This document shows, piece after piece, positions 33,940-47,356 of a stretch of DNA of 64,000 nt. The position numbers were made by a program, and so were the translations under genes. The stretch is taken from assembly GCA_023055425.1 (NCBI GenBank), contig JALGPY010000005.1:6783501-6847500 (forward strand). Reading direction: 5' to 3'. Each line of letters opens with the position of its first letter. Position 1 is the stretch's first letter. The DNA is from Linanthus parryae (lineage: Eukaryota; Streptophyta; Magnoliopsida; Ericales; Polemoniaceae). A model generated the notes under the pieces. It was given only the letters and a program-made list of their open reading frames with translations, ran no database searches and was not told where the DNA came from.

Positions 33940-34305
33940 GCCGATAGTTCCCTCTTTTTGTGTATGGTTGGGTCCGTTCAACTACCGCTCTGTGATCCAG
34001 CTGACCTAGCTAGCACCGTTAACACTTTGTAACGAAAGATGTGCAGGTTTGTGATGAGGAGTGTCTGATTATCTCTATGAACGAATGTAGCTAGCAAAAG
34101 CAGAAATTTTTCTTCATGAACTTTCAAAATTCCAAATGTGGGTTGATTTGACTGACTCAAGGTTGTTCTGTTCTTTAGGAGTAACAAATGGAATACTAAT
34201 AGACTACAAGAAGACATGTTGATAATACTGCGGATACAACACTTGGGATGATGGACCATCAAGCAGCAGCAGCAGCAGCATCATTCTATGTAGTTGTTGT
34301 TGAGG
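33940..34305 (+). pseudogene. gene Y remnant, copy 2
   Basis: It begins in the first intron (GGCCGATAGTTCCCTC) and includes the later exon: VAKAEIFLHELSK, then GVTNGILIDYKK with a stop where copy 1 stays open, then a CAG-expanded tract (CAAGCAGCAGCAGCAGCAGC near 34260). The first coding exon is missing. Clearly non-functional. Confidence 0.45.
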
Positions 34306-34972
34306 TTAGTATTATATTTTGACTATTTGTACCCTCTAACATCCTCATATGTACAACTTTATCAAAATGCAGTCTTTTAATTTGCAGTATATCCAATTAC
34401 TACGACAAATATTTTTAACATGAAAACTTAAATTAGCCTATCAACTGGTTAATTGTCCTAAAAATGTGATTATACACTCCTTTGAGGCTTATTTTAGATC
34501 AATAGATTACATGCGTCAAAAGATACATTCGGTTGAGGATTCTAGTACAAGGATCTAGGGCCAGGACGTAGACTGCTGGTTGGCTTTTGTTAAAATCCTA
34601 CAGTTGTACTATACCTACCCAAACTAGTTAATTTTTTATCCGTTTTTGTGTTAAATATGATGTAGCTTAAGCTATGAGGAGAGAAATTTACTACATCTGG
34701 CGAGCTAAAAAGCAGGAACCAGATTAGCAAGTGTCTAGCCAGCTACAGAGTAGTAGGGTTTTAAAAACTGCCGATACCATTACCTTGCGCTACGGGTGAA
34801 ATTTGGGCGGCCTCAAACCGAACAACTCGATCCCATCTCAAATTCAAATTGGGTCTGGACACATATTATTGGTAAATTGGACTGACTTGGACAAGAAATT
34901 CCAGCCCAATTTTGAATTAGGTCGGGCTCCGGCATAAACGTTTAAAGTTTGGCTAGCCCAAATTGCCCCAAT

Positions 34973-35257
34973 TACTTTTTTTGTTTGTTGATAAACTGGA
35001 TATATTAGCAAAAACTAAAGAAGAACATCCAAAAGGGGGAGGACAAGACCCTACAATTATCCAAAAACCACATCTCCCCACAAAGATAAATTGTTTGTAG
35101 AAAAAGCAGAAATAACACGAAATTAGACAAAGGAGAAGCTCTAGCAGCAGTCTTGGCCATAAGATCAACAGCTCTGTTGGCACTTCTATTCTCCTGCTTG
35201 AGCTGGAACCCTGGAATTCACTGCATAATTCCTTACATTTAGCAATATCTGCACCCA
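34973..35257 (-). mobile_element. LINE 3-prime remnant with RNase H C-terminus, copy C
   Basis: On the minus strand ADIAKCKELCSEFQG is followed, after a frame change, by QLKQENRSANRAVDLMAKTA. This is the usual end of a LINE RNase H domain with its last catalytic Asp. A 3-prime tail follows and a T-rich junction lies on the plus strand at 34975-34985. The same remnant is at 51651-51925, but not in copies A or B. Confidence 0.5.
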
Positions 35258-35602
35258 ATCAGCTCCACTATTTCTGCTGGGTATTTTATCTTTTGCATAG
35301 CCTGAAACAAACAGATGAAGGGAGGAAGAATTCTGAGAAGAATATGACACAAAGGAATATTCGGTGTGTATTTTTTTTTTTGGAATTTATTTCTGGCGCC
35401 GTCCAATAGTGACGTGATTATAATGCCTCATGGCTCCAAGCAATGGCCCAAATGGGTCCGTGTGTGTAGTGAACAATAAGAAAACTTGCCGACCTTACAA
35501 TGTATTGTGTGGAAGAAAGGACAACATCCTTAGAAATCCAGGACATAGAAAAACATGCAGAAATAGTAATTCTAGATAGCCTTCCAAGCAACAGCAATAC
35601 CT

Positions 35603-36062
35603 TAAGGCCTCGTTTGGGCAAGGTATAAGGAGGGAGATAGGGATAAAATTGTACCTCCTGCTCCTTGTCCCGTGTTTGGGTGTAGGATAAGGAGCAGGTT
35701 ATTTCTATCTCCCTTAGGTACAGAACTCAATTTCTTTTATATAGGTGGTATAAGGCAGTATGGGGGGGGGGGTTATAAGGAGGGTGTTCTGGAAAAGACA
35801 ACATTGCCCCCATATGTTTTGTGTGCGTATATATAGGTACATATACAATGTGATCATACACATGTCCTGCCTCTTATCCTGCACAACTCAAACATGTTCT
35901 TACATATCCCTCAACTTATCCTATCTCATATCCTGCTCTAACCAATCACTCGGAACTAAAAATTATTTATCCTGCCTTATCCCAGTAGAATCATATCCTA
36001 CCTCAAATCCCAGTACAACTCTTATCCCCATGATTTTTATCCCTTACCCAAACCAGGCCTAA
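35603..36062. mobile_element. Tourist-like MITE (PIF/Harbinger), copy C
   Basis: The element spans 35606-36059 with flanking TAA. Its ends are GGCCTCGTTTGGGCAAGG and, inverted, GGCCTGGTTTGGGTAAGG. It is orthologous to the elements at 24530 and 52281. A run of nine G lies at 35762-35771. Confidence 0.85.
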
Positions 36063-36696
36063 TGCTTTTGCAGATACTAAATCTTATGAGGGATAATAAG
36101 GTAAATGTGTAACTGTAAATAGAGCTTGTGATTATTTGACTATGCACTACGTTAGCCGGACTCTCATTCTTGGTCCCACACCCATGCCAATACGGCACTT
36201 CGTGGATAAGGGTGTAGGCATGACAATGTGCTAAATTATGGTCAGAGAGCAAGTTTGTGCTTTGGTTTCCACCTCCCCCTTGCCTCATTGTTCGTGTCAT
36301 CGTCTTCACCTTATTCAAGGTAATACATGCTGTCATTTTCGTCTAAATCATTGGTCACAATCTAAAACGTGCCGTCCCTTTTCCTCACTCTTGTTCCTTG
36401 ATGAGTTGCGGACACTCAAGTCTTGTTTTGGGATCAAAATATTCATTGAGATTATTGTTTAGTAACTTGAATTCATGAAACACTATTGGATATTTGGATG
36501 TTAATATATTCTCAAAATAGTTGTTTAGTTTTGATTTCTAAAATTGTATACAGGGATGACGATGGAGAAACATGAAATGTTTTAAGTAAAAAATCTGATT
36601 TACCCATTATAGGTACGTTGTCAAAGAAACAAATACTTGATCAACTCGAGTTCGAGTCACCCACTCCCATTGCTTTGTTTAATTAACTTAGATATA

Positions 36697-36726
36697 CACG
36701 TGTAAAGAAAAACATGCTCTATAAAG
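36697..36726 (+). promoter_or_regulatory. core promoter of gene X copy C
   Basis: CACGTG (36697-36702) and CTATAAAG (36719-36726), same spacing as in the other copies, followed by GCATTAGGGTTCTTC before the start codon at 36786. Confidence 0.5.
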
Positions 36727-36785
36727 GCATTAGGGTTCTTCAATTTAGAATCGTCAGTGCCCCCTTACTCATATGGGACTTGAGA

Positions 36786-39413
36786 ATGTCCGCCGCCTCC
36801 TATATGGATGCTCTCAATTTTTTACGCTTCCGAGCCTTTAACAGATTTCTTCCAACAGCGTCGGCAAGGTTTCTATCATCGTGTTATTAGTACGTATTTT
36901 TGTTTCACAATTCGCGGGTGGTATATTCGATCATGTTTTTGCACTTTGTATCTAATTAATCGGATTGTATTCCTGGGTATTGCTTGATTTATAGCAAAGT
37001 TTGGTGCAGAAGAAGAGGTGCACATAGGTAGATCAAAAGCAAGTTTGATTGAATGGTATCATAGAGAAAACATATCCGCCTTTCTTTCTCTTCGAATCCA
37101 AAATGATCAAAATTGTGTGAAAAAGTAATTAATTAGTAGATGAGCTAACTATTTCGAAGTTTTATGATCAAATTTTGTACAACAAGTGCGACGAAAACTC
37201 AATCATTTGATCTTTTATATGAGCAAATTTGTTATATCTATTTTATTGATCTTGTTTTATTTCTGTTGTTTGGCAGTTACTTGCGTAAAGTCTCCAATGG
37301 TCAAGAACTCTGTGCAGTTGATTCGAGATCGATGTTCATCACATTTCTTTTTTTCCACCTTACACTAAGTATGCTGGTATGTTTTCTAGATACTCAATTT
37401 TTATATTATGCACATGCTTGATTGTGATATGTAATTTTTCTTTGAAATTGATTCATTTTTTTTTTTTTTGATAAACCAAATTTCCATAATATGCTTATTT
37501 TACTGTTTATTAATAGATAATTTGTCAAAGAACTTGTTTGGTCAAATGGTGTTATGCATCTAGAAATCATACTTAGCTTGTGATGCTTATGATAGTATTC
37601 CAAGTGTTACACTGAGTTGCTACATAAGCATTTGCAATATCTCTACACGGATAAGCATGGAGTTAATGTGGAAATTCTACATGGTAAATAATAGGAACAC
37701 AAATCTTCCCCTCCGGATGTGTATTTATTAGCTTCTCGTTCATTCTACTAATAGGAGGTTAGCAAATATCACCACTTTGATATTGGTTTTGTACTAACAT
37801 AAAGAGAAGTTGGTGATGATATTTAATGAAATTCGACAAATGTAGACTTGCATGTATGTATGTATGTATGTATATACGTATATACTTTATGGCAGTGTAG
37901 TAAAATTAGGGAGTGCCGATATGCTTCGCCATTTATTTGTTATCCTGGTATTTCACCTCCCATGTGTCAAGATTTGAATGTTGGTATCTATTTATTTTAA
38001 TATCTTTGTATAATCATATCACCAATTGGAGCACCCCACATAAGCTCTGAAATTAAAGGGTGAAGACAAATAGGTGACATCTAGCATTTCAAAAAACCGG
38101 GTTTCGGTGCCAGTTGTCTCATTAAAAATCTCCCATTATTGATTATGAAGTTAATGCTGGAATTTCACTCAAAGCACCAGAATGTGTATGGGATTAATTT
38201 GTCTTGCCTATTTTATTATTATTCTTATTCTTATTATTATTAATATTATTATTATTATTATCATTAATGATTATAATATCCTTGATAGGATTTGAGACAA
38301 GTACGTACCATTCTTTCTTTAATATTCTGTAGTATACCTGGAAATTAATTAAATTCTCTGGTTAATTGGGAGAAAGGCTTGTTAATTGACTAATTAATGC
38401 TCTATCGAGGACTTGCATCACTTGGTAAGGTATATATATTCATAACCAGATGATGTAAGTTCTCGAAGGTGTTCAAACATGGAAGACCAAACTAAGTTAC
38501 CAGGTGAGACGAGCTTTCAATGTTTTTCATCTCTCCCTTCCATTTGTTTTTATTCTGATTGTTATAGTAGTAATAGTAGTAGCTCACTGGAAGCTTCAAA
38601 TCTGGTCTTTGATGTGCCCTCCATAGGTGGTTTTTTAAAAGTTATTTGGATGATAATGTCATGTATGTAACTATCTATGTATGTACGGCACGTGTGTGTA
38701 CTTGTAAATATCGTACCTAGTTTTAGAAATATCTGATTTATTAGATATCTAGTGAGGATAATAAAAGGAAGTTTCTGATGCTTTTATCTTTGGTAGAGCG
38801 AAATCTCGGTGGAGGGGACGCACAGGTGGAAACTGCTGAACCAAGAAACTTGCAACGCTCTCTTCCATTGAGTGAGAACAGTGGAGGACTCCTGAGGTAA
38901 GGAGCTGCTTCTCATCTATCTGTAGTTAGGTATTTTCTACTAAAGGGACTTCCAACATCCGCCAAATAAATAAATAAATATATGTATATATATCTGTGTG
39001 TTCTCACTAAGTTTTTTTTCTTTTGTGAATTGATAAAACATAGCTAAGTTTACTTTTGAAAAGCGTAATTTTACGTATTATTAGTTGGATAAGCATTTAT
39101 GCTTTTTTGTTATATTTTCTCGATCCTGTTGTTGAGCAAGGTTTTGAAATAGCATCTCTCATGACATTTCAGGAACAATGATGTAAGAGCAGCTCGTGAG
39201 GCTGCTTCTGTTGTTGCTGGAAATGGAGCTGAAATCCCAGAGGAGGGTTACAGGTCATCGGGGATTAGGGCAAGCAATGCACCATCACTACCTCCCCAAC
39301 GGAAGCGAATGACGTGGAAGTGGAGGAAAGCAGATCCACCAAGTACACTGTACAAAAAGCTAAAAAGGGACGAGTATGTAAATCCCGACGACATTGATGA
39401 AAGTGACTTTTAG
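36786..39413 (+). CDS. gene X copy C, four-exon gene of unknown function
   Basis: Exons 36786-36889, 38459-38502, 38797-38896 and 39173-39413 join in phase to 162 residues. The N-terminus is MSAASYMDALNFLRFRAFNR. The middle is MEDQTKLPERNLGGGDAQVE. The C-terminus reads RKRMTWKWRKADPPSTLYKK then LKRDEYVNPDDIDESDF. The M-A to M-D change at residue 8 adds an acidic residue to the presequence-like region and may weaken targeting. All exon borders are AG/GT. It is closest to copy D. Function unknown. Confidence 0.66.
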
Positions 39414-39793
39414 GTCTCTGAGTCGACCGGTTTTCAGCTTGTAATGGAGTTTCAGCTTGTAATGGAGTTTCAGTTATTTCAAAACATTTTTAACTGTTTT
39501 TCCCAACTTTAGTATTATGGAGTTTCATGTTCTTCTAAGATGTGCTTGTATCCTAGACTTGAGCCATTTTGTGGCAACCGATAAATATACTTGTAATGAA
39601 CTTTTTAAAATGCTGAATTGTTGCTCGAGTAATGGAGTTTTGACAAATTTTCTTTATATTTTAACTCTATACAGTAGATAAATAATATACGGAGATACTC
39701 TAGAGGAAAAAACAAGGCAGCTTCTCCTTTCCTCAACTAGTTTACGTGCCCTTATTGTCCGCACACCTTTTTTTGCTTAGTACTGGCCATGTT

Positions 39794-39989
39794 ATAAAGC
39801 TCGGATTTCATGATGTGTGACACTCCCCCTCCCAAGATTAGGAGCATTTTGATTGCTGATGTTCTGGGGAGTAGCAACCCCAAAAACCATGTTTAGGATC
39901 TCACTTGATGATCCTGTTTTGTGTTTGTAACCTTATGGACTCTGTGTTTTAACTTTCCGATGCATCAAGAAAAAATAAAGCTCGGATCT
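39794..39989 (+). mobile_element. short LINE 3-prime tail with 15-bp target-site duplication, copy C
   Basis: An insert of about 166 bp (39809-39974) interrupts ATAAAGCTCGGATTT, which is repeated as ATAAAGCTCGGATCT at 39975-39989. The insert contains CTCACTTGATGATCCTG and TTTGTAACCTTATGG and ends GATGCATCAAGAAAAAA, like a plant L1 3-prime end. Copy A keeps the uninterrupted site near 5708. Confidence 0.75.
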
Positions 39990-40250
39990 TAAAGTCGGGC
40001 CGCAGTGTGAAACAAGCCCTCCACAAAAGAGGCTGTTGTTGCTTTTTCGATATTGTTTTATGTAATGTTGGGCTTCTGTGGGGCCTGGGCTGTTCATTTT
40101 TTTTTTAGCTATATGTTGATGTTGTTTTTGTTGCTTTTTTTAGCATGAGAGCTATGTTGCTCTTACTAGTATTTCTTTTTTTTTTTTTGTTGCCCCCATT
40201 GGCCCGAAGCCCTGAAGGGTTATTTACCCATCATTCGGCAAGAAGAATCA
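39990..40250. other. spacer between gene X copy C and gene Y copy 3
   Basis: Shared gene X downstream flank up to about 40140, then a stretch with a T-run (40178-40190) and GCCCGAAGCCCTGAAGG not seen elsewhere. No gene. Confidence 0.4.
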
Positions 40251-40353
40251 GTGGAACATCTTCTTTTACCAGGCATTGCTTCCCCGGCGTTCATCCTCAA
40301 GCTGGTGAGCCCTAATTTTTGGTTCCAGAGGAGGAGTTGTTCTTGCAGATCAA

Positions 40354-41100
40354 ATGAAAGGAGCCGAATTTATGGATTTCCTTCGCCAATCCAGCCGTAT
40401 GGGAAGCTTACTACCGATTCCCACTGTCTCTATCTGTTCACTCTTCTTGGATCCATCCATGGTGAGTATTTTCCGCTTAACCGCGTCTAAAATTGCATTT
40501 TTTATGGCCGATAGATAGTTTCCTCTTTTTGTGTATGGTCGGGTCCGTTCAATCTCAACTACCGTTTTGACGAATTTTCTCAAAACTCTGTGATCCAGCT
40601 GACCTAGGTTTGTGATGAGTTGTGATGAAGAGTGTCTGATTATATCTATGAACGAATGTAGGTAGCAAAAGCAGAAATTTTCCTTCATAAACTTTCCAAA
40701 TATGTGTTGATTACTAATAGACTACAAGTAGACATGTTGATAATTCTGCGGATGATACAACTCTGGGGATGATGATCATCTAGCAGCATCAACCTTCTAT
40801 TGTAGTTGTTGTTGAGGTTAGTATTATATTTTGACTATTTGTACCCTCTAACATCCTCATATGTACAACTTTATCAAAATGCAGTCTTTTAATTTGCAGT
40901 ATGTCCAATTAATACGACAAATATTTTTAACATGACAACTTAAATTAGCCTATTAACTGGTTAATTGTCATATAAATGTGTTGATACACTTCTTTGAGGC
41001 TACTTTTTGATCAATAGATTACATGCATCGAAAGACATATCCGGTTGAGGATTCTAGTATAAGGATCTATGGGGCCGCTTGTTGACTTTTGTTAAAATCC
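40354..41100 (+). pseudogene. gene Y remnant, copy 3 (best first exon)
   Basis: Exon 1 (40354-40461) reads MKGAEFMDFLRQSSRMGSLL, then PIPTVSICSLFLDPSM, and ends at GTGAGT. It is 36 codons and complete, unlike copy 1. The later exon has lost the SPTQGCSS part and is broken (near 40720-40790). The YGKDVG exon is truncated at 41050-41095. Gene Y therefore had at least three exons. Family unknown. Confidence 0.5.
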
Positions 41101-41544
41101 TCCAGTTGTACTATACCTACCTAAACTAGATAAATTTTTATCCATTCTTGTGTTATATATGAATTAGCTTAAGCTATGAGGAGAGACAATTACTACAGAG
41201 TAGTAGGGTTTTAAAAACTGCCGATACCGTTACGTTGCGCTACGGTGAAATTTGGGCGGGCTCTAATCAAGCAACCTGAGCCCATCTCAAATTCATATTG
41301 GGTCTGCACAACATGTTCTTGCAACAGTCAGTTGTCCTGAGGATTTTGTTCCACTTTCACAAGGTCTTAATTGCTCATAACTTGATGAAATGAACGTCTT
41401 CTTTCTCCTGTGTATAGCTGGATACGTGTTCTTGAAATGTATGTTTTGAATTTCTCAAATCACCCTCTCCATCTCTCTGAAATTGGCCTGCAAAATGCAG
41501 CTTTGAGAACATATGTTCTTGTGAACTCAAAAATATTCTAAGTA

Positions 41545-42989
41545 TAGAAATTTCTTATCAACTGACTGTCTTCTTATGATCATAGATCTCTTGTTAGAAT
41601 TTCAGTGATTCTTTCTTCTCTGTAAAAGAGCAAGTCTAATACTTCATTTGCGTATGGATACAGATTGACTGTCAACCAAGATGGAAAAATATCTCAAACT
41701 ACCCCACTTTCTAGAAGGGCAACTTACTGTGCTAAACATAACTGCATATCTAAGATTAAAACCCAAGAGAGCAATATTGAGTTGAAGCCTTTACTCCTTT
41801 ATAAGCTAGCACGGCATCTAAATTGTTGTATATGGATTCTGTAGTTTTCCTAATTAGATTCCATTATCTATTTTTCGTTGATAACAGAAAGTCCAGACTC
41901 CCAAACCTTCACATGTATTAGCAGCAGACTGAGGAAAAAAGTATAAGCTACTGTCCTGCTGATCTCCTCAAATGTCAAATCTTTTAGTAAGATCAGGGGA
42001 AAAGTACAGAAAAATATACTTAAATAGCAAATTGCCCAAGTTGACAGCAATTTTCTTCTATGCATGGACGGACTTGCCCATGAATTATGTGCGTTCGTTC
42101 GACATTTAATTAAGGTAACAGAAAAATATCCTTAAAATAGCAAACTGTAACACCCATATACGATAAATTCGGACAAATTTTCTTTTTGGGTTGGGCGTAC
42201 ACGCCAAAGCATTACTTAACGCTCGTTCGACAATTGAATTAGGGCAATTGTTTTTTGCATACTGCCTAGTTAATGAGAATTTAACGTCATATTAGAGATG
42301 CAGAAGTTTTGTTCCAGTTGGATGGACATGCCAACACATTACTAACACTCCGTTGACATTCTGATTGGGACCCACAAGGCCACTACCTCCGAGGCTCATA
42401 CAAGAAGTTACGGGAAAAGCAAATACAGATTTAAACCATTTGATCCAATATGATTACAGAATTGACCGGGTTAATCTAATAACCTATCTAGTTCCAATTA
42501 ATCAGCATGATCTCATATAACTTTTTTTTTTGTAGAAGTCAACTTATGATAGTTAAATTTTACGGATCTTCATTGAAACATTATTAATACTACAATCAGC
42601 AAAACAAGCAACTTAATAAATAAAAGATATATTTCGAATTAGTGTTATCCGCTTTGACTTTTAGGGGTGGTGGTTGGGTGGCTGTGGGTTCTGAAGTGGG
42701 TAGAAGGTAGTGGCGGAGCTGCTCAATGAACAGAGGAAAGGCCGGAGGGAGATTGAGAAATGAGAGAATGGGGAAGGGGGCAGATGGACTGGGAGAAATG
42801 AAGAAAATGATCCCCCACACTCTTTGGTTCACCTTATGGCTCCCCAACCCCTGTTCCATTCGAGAGGGCCTTCATTTTTCTTGAACCAAGCTAAAGAAAA
42901 CATCTATTCACAGAGAACCAACAGATTACAGAGCTTCACAGGAAGCTAAGATAATAGAGCAATATACAAAGACTGATAGCCCACAGGCT
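41545..42989. repeat. duplicated block S, right copy
   Basis: Repeats 18480-19970 with small indels and ends in CCCACAGGCTGAGTA, where a copia element is inserted. The uninterrupted target reads CCCACAGGCTGAATACATAC at 19966. No gene; the region has small open frames only. Confidence 0.65.
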
Positions 42990-42994
42990 GAGTA

Positions 42995-43120
42995 TAAAGG
43001 TTTGGAGAAATTCTTCCGTGCCTATTTCATTGATTATTTGCACCCTTAAATAGGTAAAATACAATGCTAAATTATACAACTAGTCCTCTAATTATTTACA
43101 TAAGAGTCCTATAACTGCTA
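42995..43120 (-). repeat. 3-prime LTR of the copia element
   Basis: 126 bp, TAAAGGTTTGG...ATAACTGCTA on the plus strand. It differs from the other LTR at one interior base (CCTATTTC versus CCTTTTTC) and near its inner end (GCTA versus GTTA). Confidence 0.92.
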
Positions 43121-46100
43121 CTCCCCCGCAGTCGAAACTGTAGGCGTGCCAACACTGAGACTGGAACGGAAGCGCTGGAATAAGGGCCGAGGAAGACCCT
43201 TGGTGAAGATGTCGGCGTACTGATAATCTGCTGGAATGTGCAACACGCGAAGCTGACCCAAATGAACCTTCTCACGAACGAAGTGGAGATCAATCTCAAC
43301 ATGCTTAGTGCGCTGATGCTGAACAGGATTACCAGAGAGATAGACATCACTCACATTGTCGCAATACACGACGGTGGCCCAAGGCGGGGCAACACGAAGC
43401 TGAAGAAGCAAATTCCGAACCCAGCAGAGTTCGGAGACGGCGTTAGCAACACCACGATACTCAGCCTCAGCACTAGAACGAGATACCGTGGCCTGTCGCT
43501 TGGACGACCAACTCACAAGATTGTCTCCATAGAAGACACAGTAACCAGAAGTGGAGCGGCGCGTGTCCGGACAACCAGCCCAATCTGCGTCAGTGTAGGC
43601 GGTAAGGGAATCAGCAGCGGAGGCAGAGAGCCGAAGACCATACTCTAGTGTCCCACTGATGTAGCGCAAGATACGCTTCAGGGCATGAAAGTGCGGCTCA
43701 CGGGGATCGTGCATGAAGAGACAGACCTGCTGAACCGCAAACTGAATGTCTGGTCGAGTGAACGTGAGGTATTGCAAGGCCCCAGCAAGGCTGCGGTATA
43801 GTGTAGGATCAGCAACCGGTGGGCCAGATGTGGCTGTGAGTTTACTCCCGACCTCAACAGGGGTGGCAGTAGACTTACAGGTCGACATAGAGGCATGACG
43901 AAGAATCTCGGTTGCATACTGATGCTGAGACAGGAACAGGCCAGACGAATCACGGGTGACAGCGATGCCCAAAAAATGATGCAGATGGCCCAGGTCAGTC
44001 ATAGCAAACTCTCCAGAGAGCTGGGAGATAATCTGATCCAAGACAATCGGAGACGACCCAGTGATGACGATATCATCCACATAGAGCAGGAGGTAGACGA
44101 TGTCCGAGCCACGACTGTAGACGAAGAGAGACTCATCACACGAGCAACCAGAGAAACCGATAGTCTTTGTGAGGACGGTGGCAAATCGCTGAAACCAAGC
44201 ACGGGGAGCTTGCTTCAGACCATATAAGGATTTGCGTAACCGGCAAACAAAGTCAGGATGGCGTGTATCGCGGTAGCCAGGGGGCTGATGCATGTATACC
44301 GTCTCAGAGAGATCACCATGAAGAAAAGCGTTCTTGACATCCAGCTGACGGATAGGCCAAGAGCGCGTGACGGCAATGCTGAGAACTGTACGAATGGTTG
44401 TCGGTTTGACAACCGAGCTGAAAGTCTCCTCACAATCAATCCCAACCATCTGGGACTTCCCATTAGCTACCAAGCGCGCCTTATAGCGCTGCAGACTACC
44501 ATCAGCGCGAAACTTGTGGCGAAAGAGCCACATAGATCGCAGAACATTAGCCCCTGCCGGGCGAGGAACCAGATCCCAAGTGTGGTTCGTAACCATAGCT
44601 CCAAACTCATCATCCATGGCCGCTTTCCAGTGAGGATCTGACAAGGCTAGGATGGGGGATTTGGGAAGGGGCGAGATGGGGTCTGGTGGCAGGGCCGCTA
44701 AGGTGAGACGGGTGACAGGTTTGACTATGCCATGCATGGATCTGGTGGTCATCTGAGGAGAGAGATGGGGAGAAGTGGCCACTAGGCTCGAGGTGGGTGA
44801 CTCAGGGGGGTCAGGTAACACAGGCACAGAGGGTACAGGAGGAGGGAAAGTGGACACAGACCGACGGACGTAGTGCTGAGGAAAAGGTTCCACAAGGGTC
44901 CTGGACGGGGAAAGCTGTGTGGGAGGCCTAGTAGGTGCGGGTAAGGGTGTGTGTGCCACAGGGTTATGAGCACGATGAGTGAAAAGGGGAGACGGAAGAC
45001 TGTCATCGGGATCAGACGTCCTGTGGACAAAGGGAGACACAGACCCAGGAGTGGAGAAAGGAAACACCGTCTCATCAAAGGTGACATGACGGGAAGTGTG
45101 AACCCGACCAGTACTCAAGTCAAGACACCTGTACCCGCGATGATTAAGAGGGTACCCCAGAAAGACACATCGAACAGAGTGTGGTGCAAGTTTGTGAGGT
45201 GAGGTGGCAGAGAGGTTCGGGTAACACAAGCATCCGAACGTGCGGAGATGCTCATAGGATGGTGAGCGATGGTAGAGGGCAACAGTAGGAATGTTGTTGC
45301 CAAGGACTGTGGTGGGAAGAATGTTATGAAGGTAGACAGCAGTCAGAAGAGACTCAACCCAGAAAGAGGCTGGAAGGGAGGCCTGAGCTAGGAGGGCACG
45401 ACTGATGTCATTGATTCGAAGAATCATGCGTTCAGCTTTGCCATTTTGAGATGACGTCTGAGGACACGCAAACCGGAAGACAAGTCCATGATTAATGGCG
45501 TGAGAGTGAAAAGAGCCATTATCGAATTCTCCACCAAGGTCACATTGAAAAGTTTTGATGGGTCGCTCAAATTAAGTATGTACGAAGGTAGTGAATTGTT
45601 TAAATTTTGATATTGCTTCGCTTTTCTGTTTAAGTGGGAAAACCCAGAGAAAATGGGTATAGTCATCTAATAGTAGTAGGTAGTATTTGTAGTGCGATTT
45701 GCTTAAGACCGGAGATGTCCATAAATCACTGTGAACAATGTCAAATGGACTAGAAGTAGAAGAAGTAGATGGTGAAAAAGGCAAACGCACGTGTTTACTA
45801 ATTTGACAAGCATGACAAAGAGCTTCTGAATTATGCCTACTACAAGAAATTAAATGACTACTACGAAGCGAATCTAAAACTAGACGCCCGGGATGGCCAA
45901 GGCGGTTGTGCCAAACGGAAGCAAGAAGAGCAGCAAAAGAGACAGCAGACGACGGTGGTGGGACAGACTGGAATGGATAGAGATCACCTGAACTGTTGCT
46001 CCTCTGTAAAAGAGCTCCCGATCGTAGGTCCTTTACAGAAAAACCAAAAGGGTCAAACTCAACAGAAACATTGTTGTCAGTAGTGAATTGACGAACAGAA

Positions 46101-46693
46101 ACTAGGTTTTTGATAACGTTTGGAGTGAGTAAGACATTTCTAAGGTGAAGGGAACGGGAGTTGGTGCGAAGGGTGTGATTGCCGGATCCTTTCACTGGAA
46201 TGCTAGAGCCGTTTCCCACAAGTATGTTAGGAAAAGGACAAGATGACGAGAGAGAGGAGAGTATACCTGACTGCGGAGTGAGATGAGCAGAAGCGCCGGA
46301 ATCAAGATACCAAGTCTGATCCGGAACGTTGCGTGTCATGCCAGAGAACCGAGATCCCAAATCAGTAGCAGTCGGGTAGGCAGAAGCGGCGGTGAGGCCC
46401 TGCTGAGAAGGTCCTGGACCAAGAATACCTGACGTGACTATAGGCTGAGAGGGTCGTGACTGTGTCCAACCCGGTGTCGGGGCATAGGGGCCCGACTGAG
46501 CAGTGGAGGACGATGGGGCAGGACACCACACCCAGTTGCCGTGAGGGGATGCCGGTAGTGCAGCGTATTGCGGGGTGCGACCCCGCCCTTTCCTGGAATT
46601 ATGGCGTCGGCCACCATGATTGTGGCGACCCTGTGACACGGGATGTAGCTGTTCCGCACTATTATCAGCCATGACGAAAGAGACTTTGTACAA
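43118..46693 (-). pseudogene. copia pol polyprotein with one internal stop
   Basis: The frame reads from 46693 to 43118, broken only by a TAA at 45574-45572. Before the stop: an aspartic protease motif (WYLDSGASAHL), the pre-integrase zinc region (WHNRLGHPG...CHAC) and the first integrase Asp (IVHSDLWTSP). After the stop: the rest of the DDE core (GGEFDNGSF; QNGKAERM), the integrase C-terminal region, RT with YVDDIVITGS (44083-44054), and RNase H with DADWAGCPDTRRSTSGY and SSAEAEYRG, ending near HIPADYQYADIFTKGLP. The stop cuts the integrase in half. No frameshift was found. Confidence 0.9.
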
Positions 46694-47356
46694 AGAAATT
46701 ACTTTAACCCACTAAATTTTGCAATCCACAAAATATTATAGCAAATAACTTTGTATATGAGAAACACTTTTTGTCCACAAAAGTCCACTGATTGTTGCCC
46801 ACAAAGTCTGACCACCGCGAGACAAAATGAGGCAAAATAAATCTTCAACACCAAAACAACTCCTACTACAGCAGAGAGACACGTCGGAGTTGTTCGTCGG
46901 AGAGAACCGTCGGACCAGACACGGGTTGATTCGGGCACAGCACCGGAGGGAGGGACGAAGGGAGCACCGGAGGGAGGGACGGAGGGAGAGCCGCCGGTAT
47001 TGCAGCGGGAGGTCGCCGGAGAGAGGGCGGAGCAGAGCTGATCTGGATCGCCGTAAGTCGACGGTGGCCGATCTGGTTTCACTGTTGCAGCTGGGTGGAG
47101 TCGAGCCGAGAAGCTGAGCCGAGGAGCCGAGCGGAGCGGAGCCGAGTGGTCGATTTCTGAGCCGAGCAAACCCGATAAGCAATTCGGGTGGTCCGGCGCG
47201 TGAACCAATGAAGGGACGAAGGCAGAGCAAGCGTGGAGGCGCGTCCGACGTTCGTTCAGTGGGTGGTCAGGCGACCGGAGGTCGTCGGCCGTAGAGGAAG
47301 GTGGGCAGTGCAGCAATCGTCCAGGGAAGGGACGAAACGAAGCTGCTGCTTGGCGG
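46694..47356 (-). other. unrecognised GC-rich leader of the copia element
   Basis: Between the pol frame and the hAT insertion, where gag should be. The sequence is GC-rich, with GGAGGGAGGGACGAAGGGAG-type near-tandem repeats (46945-46985) and AGCCGAGCGGAGCGGAGCCG. Frames of up to 205 codons exist on the minus strand but are Pro/Ser/Arg-rich, with no CCHC knuckle or UBN2-type capsid motif. The gag appears deleted or replaced. Confidence 0.5.

Noticed and set aside
46699..47316. 205-codon minus-strand frame as copia gag
   Set aside because: Pro/Ser/Arg-rich with no capsid or CCHC motif; a second overlapping frame of similar length shows that this is GC-driven.
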